A stretch of 64,000 bases of DNA from NCBI GenBank assembly GCA_019454185.1, contig CP075368.1, positions 3,079,649 through 3,143,648 of the forward strand, given 5' to 3'. The notes below the pieces were generated by a model. It saw only the letters and a program-made list of their open reading frames with translations, was not told where the DNA came from and did not search any database. Origin of the DNA: Phycisphaeraceae bacterium (lineage in GTDB: Bacteria > Planctomycetota > Phycisphaerae > Phycisphaerales > UBA1924). The translations under genes and the position numbers were made by a program. Shown here one piece after another: positions 38,044 through 46,432 of this stretch. How positions within the stretch are numbered: position 1 is the first letter of the stretch; each line of letters opens with the position of its first letter.

Positions 38044-39039
38044 GTGTTTGTGCCCATGCCGAGGGTGTGGGTGTGTCCGTCTAGAGTCTTGGTTCCGCTC
38101 CGATGGGGGCGGGCCCGGTTCGTACACGACTTGCGGAGAGCGCGTTTGGGGAGCCAGAACGGAGAAGCCAGGCACACGAGGGCCCAGCTTGTGCTGCGCG
38201 CGGCGTCGCATCGCGCGACGTGGTGGATCGGTCGGACGTTCAAGCGTTCGGTGCCGCTGGTGTTCGTTGTCGGGTATCCGAAGAGCGGGACGACGTGGAT
38301 GTGCCAGTTGCTGGCCGAGTGTCTGCAGCTTCCCTTTCCGAGGTTCTCGCTGCTGCCGATCGGGTGTCCTGCGGTGGTGCACGGGCACGACACGGTGGGG
38401 GCGCGTGATCCGCGCGGTGTGTACTCGATCCGTGATGGGCGTGATGCGCTGGTGAGTTTCTACTTTCACATGGCGCGGCGCCTGCCGGAGGGTGATCGGC
38501 CCCAGTTGTCGAAGGCCCAGCGGGCGATCTTTCCGGGTCTTGTGAACAAGGACGACGTGGCGACGAACTTTCCGAGGTTTCTGGAGCGGCAGATGTCGCA
38601 TCCGACTTCGTGCCGCGTGAACTGGGGTCGGCACGTGGAGTCGTATCTGAGCGCGCGTCGTTCGGACTGGGCGATGCTGCGATACGAGGATCTTCTCTCG
38701 AACGGGCATGTTGTGCTGGCGGACGCGGTGTCGAAGATCACGGGCGAGCCGGCGGACGATGAGCGCGTGGCGAGAGCGCTGGACACGTACAGCTTTGCGA
38801 GGCAGTCGGGGCGGAAGGCGGGCCAGGAGAACAAGAAGAGTTTCCTGCGGAAGGGCCAGGCGGGGGACTGGCGGAACTATTTCACGCGTGAGGTGGCGGA
38901 GATCTTCGATCGATCGTGCGGGAGCGCGCTGGTCGGCGCGGGGTACGAGCCGGACCGCGCGTGGGTAAGCGGTTGTCCGGCGAGTTTCGAGGAGATCCGG
39001 GCGATGGCGGGCGCTGGCGCTACGGGGGGCGGGGCATGA
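38044..39039 (+). CDS. Sulfotransferase-domain protein 1
   Basis: 331-aa protein with the PAPS 5'-phosphosulfate loop VVGYPKSGTTWMCQL (about residues 75-90), a typical 3'-phosphate region SIRDGRDALVSFYFH and the YEDLLSNG helix. This is the aryl/carbohydrate Sulfotransfer_1 type that moves sulfate from PAPS to a hydroxyl. ATG 38044 was used; ATG 38056 is possible. Its stop overlaps the next start in an ATGA arrangement. Confidence 0.88.
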   Translation: MFVPMPRVWVCPSRVLVPLRWGRARFVHDLRRARLGSQNGEARHTRAQLVLRAASHRATWWIGRTFKRSVPLVFVVGYPKSGTTWMCQLLAECLQLPFPRFSLLPIGCPAVVHGHDTVGARDPRGVYSIRDGRDALVSFYFHMARRLPEGDRPQLSKAQRAIFPGLVNKDDVATNFPRFLERQMSHPTSCRVNWGRHVESYLSARRSDWAMLRYEDLLSNGHVVLADAVSKITGEPADDERVARALDTYSFARQSGRKAGQENKKSFLRKGQAGDWRNYFTREVAEIFDRSCGSALVGAGYEPDRAWVSGCPASFEEIRAMAGAGATGGGA

Positions 39040-39917
39040 AGCTGCCGCGCTTTCTGATCATCGGCGCGATGAAGGCCGGTACGACGACGCTGTATCGCGA
39101 TCTCCTGGCGAACCCGGCGGTGTACATGCCCCAGGAGAAGGAGCCGAACAATCTGTGTTCGGACGAGGTGCTGACGGAGCGCGGGCTGCGCGAGTATTCG
39201 TCCTTGTTCGCGGCGATGAGGGCGGAGCAGGTCGGGGGCGAGGCGTCGACGAACTACACGAAGATCCCGATGTTCACGGGGGTTCCGGAGCGGGCGCGGC
39301 GTGTGCTGGGTGAGGACGTGCGACTGATCTATGTGCTTCGCGAGCCGATCTCGCGCGCGATCAGCCATCACGCGCACGCGTTGACGACGGGGTATACCAC
39401 GGAGCGGGACTTCAACGTCGACGTGAGGCGTCTGGAGCAGTATCTGGATTTCAGCCGCTATGCGATGCAGGCATCGGCGTGGCTGGACGTGTTCGGCCCT
39501 GAGCGGGTGATGCTGGTTCGGTTTGAATCGTTCGTGGGGGACAGGCGGGGGACGGTGGAGCGTGTGAGCAGGTTCATCGGGGTGGAGCCGCGTGCGGATC
39601 TTGTCGACGAGAGCGCGGTGCACAACAAGACATCGGAGCGTGTGCGGAATGTCGGTCCGCTGCGCGTGGTGACGGCTTCGCGTCCTTACAAGCGGTTCAT
39701 TCGTCCGCTTCTCTCGCCGGAGGTGCGGACGAGGTTGCGTCGGATGGTGCTTCCGAAAGCGGAGATTCATCCGATCGGGCCGACGCCGGAGACGATCGAG
39801 TGGATGATTGAGCGTCTTGAGCCGGACGCGACGCGCCTGGCGTCGTTGATGGGACAGGCCGGGCCGGTGTGGGACGTGGAGAAGGTCCGCAGCAAGTATG
39901 CGTCACAGAAGGTGTAG
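39036..39917 (+). CDS. Sulfotransferase-domain protein 2 (NDST-like)
   Basis: 293-aa protein with the PAPS loop FLIIGAMKAGTTTLYRDLL at the N-terminus and the 3'-phosphate motif LIYVLREPISRAISHH. This pattern is like the heparan N-/O-sulfotransferase branch acting on sugars. It differs clearly from the preceding sulfotransferase, so two positions may be sulfated. It is coupled by ATGA overlap, and the polymerase gene starts six bases after its stop. Confidence 0.9.
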   Translation: MKLPRFLIIGAMKAGTTTLYRDLLANPAVYMPQEKEPNNLCSDEVLTERGLREYSSLFAAMRAEQVGGEASTNYTKIPMFTGVPERARRVLGEDVRLIYVLREPISRAISHHAHALTTGYTTERDFNVDVRRLEQYLDFSRYAMQASAWLDVFGPERVMLVRFESFVGDRRGTVERVSRFIGVEPRADLVDESAVHNKTSERVRNVGPLRVVTASRPYKRFIRPLLSPEVRTRLRRMVLPKAEIHPIGPTPETIEWMIERLEPDATRLASLMGQAGPVWDVEKVRSKYASQKV

Positions 39918-39923
39918 GGCCCT

Positions 39924-41339
39924 ATGACAGTCGCAGTCGCCACCTATCTGCTGTTTCTCTCGCTCCTCCTGGGGCTGCTGATGATGCGCGACCACATCAA
40001 GGGCCGCGTGGAGTTGCTCTCGATCCGGAACTTCGGCCTGGCGGGGTTCATCATCTTTCAGTTGACATCGGCGTCGCTGGCGTTGTACCGGGAGTATCAG
40101 CCGCTCTATCCGCTGACGGACACGGCGGGTACGGCGGTGAAGTACGCGGCGTTCTGCACGGTGTTTCTGATCGTGGCACTGGTGGTGTATCGCCTGGGTC
40201 CGGGCGTGTCGAAGCTTGTGCGTCTGGTGCCGACATCTCGTGCGGTTCCGAACGAGCCGTTCATGTGGCTCGTGGCGGCGATTCTCGCGTTCATGGCGCT
40301 TGCGCTGCGGACGATGGTCCGTGTGCCGCTGGTCGCGGTGCTGGCGGACTATGTGGGAACGGCGTTCGCGGCGATCGCGTGCGGCCTGGCGGGGTGGATC
40401 TGGGCGAAGCGTTTCCTGAATCCTGCGGCGGCGACGTATGCCATGCTGATCTTTCTGGCGTGCTCGGCGTCGGTGATCCTCGGGTCGTTCGGCCGGCGCG
40501 GGCTTGTGGCGGTGGGCGCGGGGATGTTGTGGGGGATGTATTACTCGCGCTGGCGCTTCAACGACCCGAAGCGGATGCTGGTCCAGTTGTCGCTGGTGGC
40601 GGCGGTTCCGATCGTTGCGCTCGCGTTGTTCACGTCGGTGCGTTCGTCGCGTGAGCACGATCGCGGGGTGGGCGAGCACGTGAGCGCGATCACATCGGGC
40701 GGGAGTCTCAAGGCGGGGCTCGAGATGCTTCTGGATGGGCAGGGGACGGGCTCGGTGAGCATGTGGCTCTCAGAGCAGTATCCGGATAACTATGCGTATC
40801 GGTGGTTCCACACGCCGAAGTACTTTGTGGTGTTCCCGGTGCCCAGGGCGCTGTGGAGGGGAAAGCCGGACGCGTTGAGCGAGCGGATCGCGACGATGGC
40901 GAATCGCTCGGGCGTGGATCGGAGTCGGCTGAAGGTCGGGCCGGGGATCATCGGGCATGCCGCGGCGGAGGGGGGCTGGATCGCGGTTGTGTTCTACGGG
41001 ATTCTTGCGGGGCTTGTGCTGAGGTTCTTTGACGAGATCGTGAGGCAGAGCCCTTACTCGCCGTTTGTGGTGCTGCCGGTGGGCGCGGCTCTCGGCCAGA
41101 TCATCGGCTTGTCGCGTGGCGAGACGGCTCCGTTCTTGTTCAATTATGTGTTCGGCGTGTTCGGATCGTACTTCACGCTGATCATGGTCGCGAAGTTTGT
41201 GGAGCGGATCGGCCTGGCGCGTCCGGGTGACGGGTCGGAGCAGGCATACGCGGACTCGGACGAGTATGAGCAGTGGGAGGGGTACGGCGACGAGACGCAG
41301 GACTCTTCCGGGTATGGAGATGAGCGTCAGGCGGGTTGA
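39924..41339 (+). CDS. O-antigen/exopolysaccharide polymerase-like membrane protein
   Basis: 471-aa multi-pass protein with about 10-12 hydrophobic helices and a large periplasmic loop (about residues 235-330) containing SSREHDRGVGEH and PRALWRGKPDAL. The layout resembles Wzy or oligosaccharide repeat-unit polymerases, which show little sequence conservation, so the role rests mainly on topology and context. The C-terminus is an acidic, Gly/Tyr/Glu-rich cytoplasmic tail. Confidence 0.78.
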   Translation: MTVAVATYLLFLSLLLGLLMMRDHIKGRVELLSIRNFGLAGFIIFQLTSASLALYREYQPLYPLTDTAGTAVKYAAFCTVFLIVALVVYRLGPGVSKLVRLVPTSRAVPNEPFMWLVAAILAFMALALRTMVRVPLVAVLADYVGTAFAAIACGLAGWIWAKRFLNPAAATYAMLIFLACSASVILGSFGRRGLVAVGAGMLWGMYYSRWRFNDPKRMLVQLSLVAAVPIVALALFTSVRSSREHDRGVGEHVSAITSGGSLKAGLEMLLDGQGTGSVSMWLSEQYPDNYAYRWFHTPKYFVVFPVPRALWRGKPDALSERIATMANRSGVDRSRLKVGPGIIGHAAAEGGWIAVVFYGILAGLVLRFFDEIVRQSPYSPFVVLPVGAALGQIIGLSRGETAPFLFNYVFGVFGSYFTLIMVAKFVERIGLARPGDGSEQAYADSDEYEQWEGYGDETQDSSGYGDERQAG

Positions 41340-41373
41340 TCGGCTTGTTGCTCGGTAGGCAGTGGAGGTTCGA

Positions 41374-42996
41374 GTGTCTTCGGAAGCCAAGCGCGGCGCG
41401 GTGCGAATCGCGGCCAACTACACCCGCCTTCTCACCAATGTGGTGCTCGGGCTTGTTTCCGTCAAGATCCTGGTCGAGGTCGCGGGCGACAGCGCGTTCG
41501 GGCTGGTTTCGACGCTGGGCGCGACGACGGGGATCGCGAACCTGACGGAAGAGACGGTGCGGCGTTCGATGATCCGGGAGTTGGGATCCGCGCTGCACAA
41601 CGAGGATCGATCGGTCTTCACGCGGGTGTTCAACACGGCGTTGCTGCTCGCGGGCGGGATGTCGATGATCACGCTGTCGGTGTTCGGGCTGATCATGCTC
41701 TGTCTGTGGCAGGGGTGGATCTTCGAGATTGATCCGCCTTCGTTGATTGAGGCCGCGTACTGGCTGGTGGCGTGGAAGGCGGCCGAGTCCGTGGTTGATG
41801 TGCTGCTCTCGCCGATCATCAACGTGTATATCGCCAGCGAGCGGATGCGTGCGTTCAACGGGTGGATGATGCTGCAGCGGCTGGCGCGGCTGTCGGCGGC
41901 GCTGGGGTTGTTCTTCTATTACGGGAGCGGGGCCGACCCGGCGACGGCGCTGAAGACCTATGCGATGGTCGGGGCGATTCTGTATATCTCGGCGAACCTG
42001 ACGGCGGCGCTGACGATGATGCTCTTTGTTGAGGGGCGAACGCGTCCGCGTCCGTGGCTTGCGCGGCGTTCCGAGCTGCCGGGCCTCGTGACGGTGGGCA
42101 AGTGGAACATGGCGATGTCCACGGCCCAGAACCTGCATCTGCGGGCGGATCAGATCATCACCAACTCGCTCTTCGGGCTCATCTACAACACGTCGTTCGG
42201 GTTGGCGATGCAACTGACGAGTTATGTGCGGATGCTGACGGTCGGCATGACGGACGGGTTGGACGCGGTGACGGCGCGTCTGTCGATCAAGAAGGGCGAG
42301 GAGTCGGTGCGCGATCTGGTGCGCCACTCGACGCGGCTGCACGCGTTTGTGTCGATCCCGACGGGGATCGGCATGCTGATTCTTGCCGAGCCCGCGCTGG
42401 ATGTGTGGGTGGGCGCGAACCTTCAGAATCGTGCGATGGTGATCTCACGGGCGACGATCATCATGCAGATCATCGTCCTCGGCGTGACGCTGCGGGCGAT
42501 CTCGGACGGGTGGATCCGCATCCTGTACGGCGCGGGACATATCCGGAGTTACGCGCTCCCGATCGTGGCGCTGAGTTTCCTGAACCCGGTTGTGGCGATC
42601 GTCCTTGCGAAGACGATGCCGGCGGATGTGGCGTATCTCGGGCCGCCGATCGCGTTCTCGCTGGTGACGGCGATCATCAGCGCGGGTGTGGTGCCGCTGA
42701 TCGGCGGGCGGTGTCTGGGTGTGAGCCCGTGGGCGTTGGCGGCTCCGATCGTGAGGCCCGGGGCGGTGGCGATTGTGTCGGCTCCGATCCTGGTGCTGGC
42801 GATTCGATACGTGCCGTCGTGGAATCTGTTGTGGCTGGGGGCAACGTGCGGGGCGTATGCGGTGGTGGTGACGGTGCTGTGCGTGCGGTTCGCGATGACA
42901 CAGCAGGAGCGCCAGCGCTTCAGCGGCGCGATCATGCGTCGGTTGGGGCGTGGGGGTGGGCGTGGTGGCAGGGGGCGAGGGGCCTGGCGCGGCTGA
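41374..42996 (+). CDS. Polysaccharide flippase-like membrane protein (Wzx/MATE-type)
   Basis: 540-aa protein with about 12-14 helices in the MOP exporter layout. A repeated loop segment (NLHLRADQIITNSLFG, and NTSFGLAMQLTSYVRML) is typical of Wzx-type flippases. The start is GTG 41374, five bases after GGAGG. A GTG at 41362 is alternative. The C-terminus is Gly/Arg-rich. It would move the lipid-linked unit across the membrane before polymerisation by the preceding gene product. Confidence 0.87.
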   Translation: MSSEAKRGAVRIAANYTRLLTNVVLGLVSVKILVEVAGDSAFGLVSTLGATTGIANLTEETVRRSMIRELGSALHNEDRSVFTRVFNTALLLAGGMSMITLSVFGLIMLCLWQGWIFEIDPPSLIEAAYWLVAWKAAESVVDVLLSPIINVYIASERMRAFNGWMMLQRLARLSAALGLFFYYGSGADPATALKTYAMVGAILYISANLTAALTMMLFVEGRTRPRPWLARRSELPGLVTVGKWNMAMSTAQNLHLRADQIITNSLFGLIYNTSFGLAMQLTSYVRMLTVGMTDGLDAVTARLSIKKGEESVRDLVRHSTRLHAFVSIPTGIGMLILAEPALDVWVGANLQNRAMVISRATIIMQIIVLGVTLRAISDGWIRILYGAGHIRSYALPIVALSFLNPVVAIVLAKTMPADVAYLGPPIAFSLVTAIISAGVVPLIGGRCLGVSPWALAAPIVRPGAVAIVSAPILVLAIRYVPSWNLLWLGATCGAYAVVVTVLCVRFAMTQQERQRFSGAIMRRLGRGGGRGGRGRGAWRG

Positions 42997-43006
42997 GGAA
43001 GCGTTA

Positions 43007-44056
43007 TCAGGGGGCAATCGTGTGGAGTTCGATGGAGACGGCGCGGTGGTCCGAGCCGGGGAAGCGGCGCGTTGACCATGAGACGATGCGGAAGTGATCG
43101 CTGACGAGCGCGTCGTCGATCGCGACTCTGAGCGGCCATGGCGCCCATGAGGGGTATGTGCCGTCGGGGGTGAGCGCCTGTTTGGCGCGGCGCAGGCCGG
43201 TCGCGTTGAAGTGCGAGGTTCTCGCGCCGAGCGGGGTCGCGTTGAGGTCGCCGATCACGAGGACGGGGAGACCATCATCGAGCATGGAGCGGGCGGTACG
43301 GGCGGCGTGTGTCGCGGTTTTGTTGCCGCTGCGCCAGCGCGAGGGTGCCCACGGGGACGAGGCGTGGAGCGCGACGATGCCGATGGGTCCGTCGGGGTGA
43401 TCGAGGATTGCGCCGAGCACGCCGTTGGATTGGGGTTGCTGATCTGGCGGTGTATCAAGGGGCCAGGGCTCGATGGGCCACTTCGAGAAGGCCTTGATCC
43501 ACTGTGTGTAGGGCGGGTTTGGTGGTGCGATCACGTGATGGAGGGTGCTGAGGGCGGTGCCCGACCTGATGGAGCGGGAGAGTTCGGCGGGGCACTCGAG
43601 CAGGATCGCAAGGTCGAGATCGGTGTTGTTGAGGGTGTCGAGGATCGCGCTGTGGTTTGGATTGTCGGCGCGGGCGTTGAGCTGGAGGATGCGGAGGGAT
43701 GGGAGCGTGCCGGGCGGGGCGGTGCCGGGTGGGGCGATGGCGGCGCGCTGTCCGGGTGAGAAGAGGGTGAAGAGGATCCAGGCGCAAGCCGCGGCGTTGA
43801 GGGCGAGGGGCGTGATGTGTCGCATGCGGAGAGCGGCTGTTGCGGCGATGAGCGTGAGGGGGAGTGCGAGGGTGAGTGTGTCGCGCAGGAGTGAGGGGAT
43901 CCAGAGGTGGTGCGCGAGGGTGGCGGCGAGGAGCACCCAGAGGGAGGGTGTGAGGAGGAGGCAGAGGCGGATGGTGGGCGCGTGGCGTCGTTCTGGGACG
44001 TGGGTGGATGCCGACGAGTGATCCCCTGTGGGGGCGTTGGTGTTTGTGGGGCCCAT
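43007..44056 (-). CDS. Membrane-anchored EEP-family phosphodiesterase/nuclease
   Basis: 349-aa protein. Three membrane helices lie at residues 28-105, followed by an endonuclease/exonuclease/phosphatase fold. Catalytic motifs are LRILQLNARADN, DLAILLECPAEL, ALHASSPW, VIGDLNATPLG and GSDHRAVSIEL, with metal-binding Asn, Glu, Asp and His all present. The active domain likely faces outside. Related proteins are annotated as vancomycin-resistance-like VanX-type or nuclease-like, but the substrate is unknown. The start at 44056 removes a low-complexity extension. Confidence 0.87.
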   Translation of the reverse strand: MGPTNTNAPTGDHSSASTHVPERRHAPTIRLCLLLTPSLWVLLAATLAHHLWIPSLLRDTLTLALPLTLIAATAALRMRHITPLALNAAACAWILFTLFSPGQRAAIAPPGTAPPGTLPSLRILQLNARADNPNHSAILDTLNNTDLDLAILLECPAELSRSIRSGTALSTLHHVIAPPNPPYTQWIKAFSKWPIEPWPLDTPPDQQPQSNGVLGAILDHPDGPIGIVALHASSPWAPSRWRSGNKTATHAARTARSMLDDGLPVLVIGDLNATPLGARTSHFNATGLRRAKQALTPDGTYPSWAPWPLRVAIDDALVSDHFRIVSWSTRRFPGSDHRAVSIELHTIAP

Positions 44057-44229
44057 AACGGCGTCTTTCAGCGGGAGAAGGTTGTGCGGGATAGGTGGGT
44101 CCGAGTTTGCGATGAGGCGTTCAAGATGGGCAAGAGATCGGGCACGATTTGCCTTCGTATTCGATGATTGATCTTTGGATGGGTCTACATCGCGTGCGTT
44201 TGCGCGATCGAACCAGTTGAGGAAGTGCC

Positions 44230-46356
44230 ATGCTCTCACTCAAACCGTTCTCTACGAGGAACCTCGGACCACGGCTCGCCGCGGCGTCGCTGGCGATTGC
44301 CGCGATCGCGCTGGGTGCGGCGGCCCAGGGCGACTTTGCCGTGAGCGCGGGGTATGAAGCGGGGAAGATCGCGGTCCGGGACGCGCGAGATGCGGGTCCG
44401 ATCGTGATGCAGCGGAACCTGCCGCTGTGGGAGGACAACGCGGGGGGCCAGTCGCTGGCGCCGACGATCGAGTTCGTTCCCCAGCAGACGGGGTACGACT
44501 TGATCTACACGTTCACGAACACGTCGTCGTTCCCGAAGAAGCAGGGGCAGATGCGTGTGGGTGTGTTCACGCTGGGGTCCGAGGTGCGGGTGATGGACGG
44601 CGGCTTCAAGAGCGGCAACGAGCGGGTGGACAGGGCGGACGGGTACAAGGTGTACGCGCGGTATTACCCGCTGAACATGTACTCGCCGGTGTGGATGCTG
44701 CGTGACAGCCGCTACGCGGTGGGCGTGTCGGTCCAGTACCCGGTGCTCGAGTACCAGCACGATCTGCGTTTCAGCATGCGTCGCTCGGCGGGCGCGACGG
44801 CGAGCGGGGAGGGCGGCATCGGCTGGTGGGTTGAGATCCGTTTGTCGAACAACCTGGCGGACACGCCGGACTCGGGGCTGCGGTACGAGGCGATGATCCC
44901 GCCGGGCGAGACGCGCCGGTATGTCGTGAGCGTGCGGGCAACGAACGTGTCGAACGAGTGGATGCGGACGCTGACTCCGTACCGGACGTTCTTCCGCTCG
45001 AACTACGGCGGCGTTCGCTACGAGCGCAAGCCCACGCCGATCAACGCGGTCTCGCTCGCGGTGGATGAGGCCGTGAGCGATGCGAATCCTTACGGTTGGA
45101 ACCGTCACGTGCAGCGCAGCCCGGACGTGCACGGCTGGGGGAAGTGGGTTGATGATCTGGCGTCGCGCTCGGGCTGGAGCGGGTTCATGCTCTGGAAGCC
45201 GACGGGCGTGTTCAAGAACAACCAGTCGCTGAACTTCCCGTTCCAGTTCACGTCGCGTTGGCTCGACAACGAGAACATGCGGACCGCGCTCGACTCGCGG
45301 AACGGCCTGCCTTCGCTGATCAGGAAGTCTGGGAAGAAGGAGCTGGGGTTGTGGTGGGGCCGCGCGTGCCAGGTGATGACCGCGTGGGACGACGGCAAGT
45401 TTGAGCCGCTGGATCCGGACAACCCGGCGCACGTGCAGGCGGCTCTGAAGGAGATGGGTCTTGCGGCCCAGGCGGGCGCGACGATCATCGGGCTCGACAC
45501 GTTCACGCATCGCTACACGCCGACGTGGAAGCTCTACACCTGGCTGCAGCGGTTGCAGTTCATCCACCCGCAGATGCGGTTCATCATCGAGCCGGTCGCG
45601 TGCGACATCATGCACACGCTGGCGCCGATGTGGCTGCGTGGGTTCGACGACAAGCTCATTCCCGAGTCGGTGGAGGATCTCTACCAGATCAAGAGCCCGC
45701 ACTACCTGGCGGACTTCCTTCTCCCGGGTCACGAGCTCTGGGCGGGGTTCCGGTACTACGGCCACACGCGTTACTTCGGGATTGAGGTGACCCAGGAGCG
45801 GATCCACAACGACATGCGTCTGTACGCTTCGTACGGGCACGTCCCGGTCTTCTTTGTGGATGGCTCGCTCACCGAGGACATCAAGGCGGCGAAGTCGTGG
45901 CTGACGAGCGTTCCGGCGGATCTTCAGATCGCCGAGTCCGAGTGGCGGGCGAGCCCCGCGCCGGGCCTGACGATCGGCATGTCCGGCTCACCCGGCCTTG
46001 TGGATGAGCAGACGCTCGCGAGCGATCAGTCCAACCAGTTGCCGGGCAGCGGGATGGGCGAGACGCCGGGCTCGCGCCTTCAGATGGGTCCGCAGCGCGA
46101 GGGTGCGCCCCCGATGTCACTGATGATGCAGGACAATGGCGGGCGTGGTCCGACGATCAATCACTCTGATGTGGCCAGGGCCCTGCAACGCGCGGCGATG
46201 ACCCGGACGGGCGGTCTGGCAGCGGCCTCGCCCAACCTGCCTGCTCAGATCCGTACCGGGAACCAGCCGAACCTGGCTCCGAGGACGAGCGGCGTGGTGA
46301 TCTACAGCGGGCGCGCACCGAGACAGAGCACGGTCGTGGTCGCCGGCAACGAGTGA
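44230..46356 (+). CDS. Large secreted protein, possible glycoside-hydrolase-like fold
   Basis: 708-aa exported protein with signal peptide (ASLAIAAIALGAAAQG). The N-terminal half is beta-rich (residues 40-260). The C-terminal half resembles an alpha/beta barrel: strand-like ATIIGLDTFTHRY, RFIIEPVACDIMH and VPVFFVDGSLTED, with Asp and Glu at strand ends. That hints at a glycosidase-like fold, without a recognised family. Residues 590-708 are Gly/Pro/Gln-rich. A terminator-like hairpin follows. No function is assigned. Confidence 0.75.
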   Translation: MLSLKPFSTRNLGPRLAAASLAIAAIALGAAAQGDFAVSAGYEAGKIAVRDARDAGPIVMQRNLPLWEDNAGGQSLAPTIEFVPQQTGYDLIYTFTNTSSFPKKQGQMRVGVFTLGSEVRVMDGGFKSGNERVDRADGYKVYARYYPLNMYSPVWMLRDSRYAVGVSVQYPVLEYQHDLRFSMRRSAGATASGEGGIGWWVEIRLSNNLADTPDSGLRYEAMIPPGETRRYVVSVRATNVSNEWMRTLTPYRTFFRSNYGGVRYERKPTPINAVSLAVDEAVSDANPYGWNRHVQRSPDVHGWGKWVDDLASRSGWSGFMLWKPTGVFKNNQSLNFPFQFTSRWLDNENMRTALDSRNGLPSLIRKSGKKELGLWWGRACQVMTAWDDGKFEPLDPDNPAHVQAALKEMGLAAQAGATIIGLDTFTHRYTPTWKLYTWLQRLQFIHPQMRFIIEPVACDIMHTLAPMWLRGFDDKLIPESVEDLYQIKSPHYLADFLLPGHELWAGFRYYGHTRYFGIEVTQERIHNDMRLYASYGHVPVFFVDGSLTEDIKAAKSWLTSVPADLQIAESEWRASPAPGLTIGMSGSPGLVDEQTLASDQSNQLPGSGMGETPGSRLQMGPQREGAPPMSLMMQDNGGRGPTINHSDVARALQRAAMTRTGGLAAASPNLPAQIRTGNQPNLAPRTSGVVIYSGRAPRQSTVVVAGNE

Positions 46357-46380
46357 GCCGAAGCAACGAAGCATGAGTGC

Positions 46381-46415
46381 GAGGGCGGGTTCCGTGTGGA
46401 GCCCGCCCTCTTTCT
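46381..46415. terminator. Bidirectional-looking terminator between convergent genes
   Basis: Stem GAGGGCGGG (46381-46389) with CCCGCCCTC (46402-46410), followed by TTTCT on the plus strand. It lies between two convergent genes ending at 46356 and 46433. Confidence 0.7.
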
Positions 46416-46432
46416 ATCGTGAGGGTGTTTCG

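Noticed and set aside
35236..38709. 1157-codon open frame on the minus strand opposite transketolase and glycosyltransferase genes
   Set aside because: It is Arg/His/Pro-rich without domain motifs and lies antisense to well-supported genes. It is a by-product of high-GC codon use.
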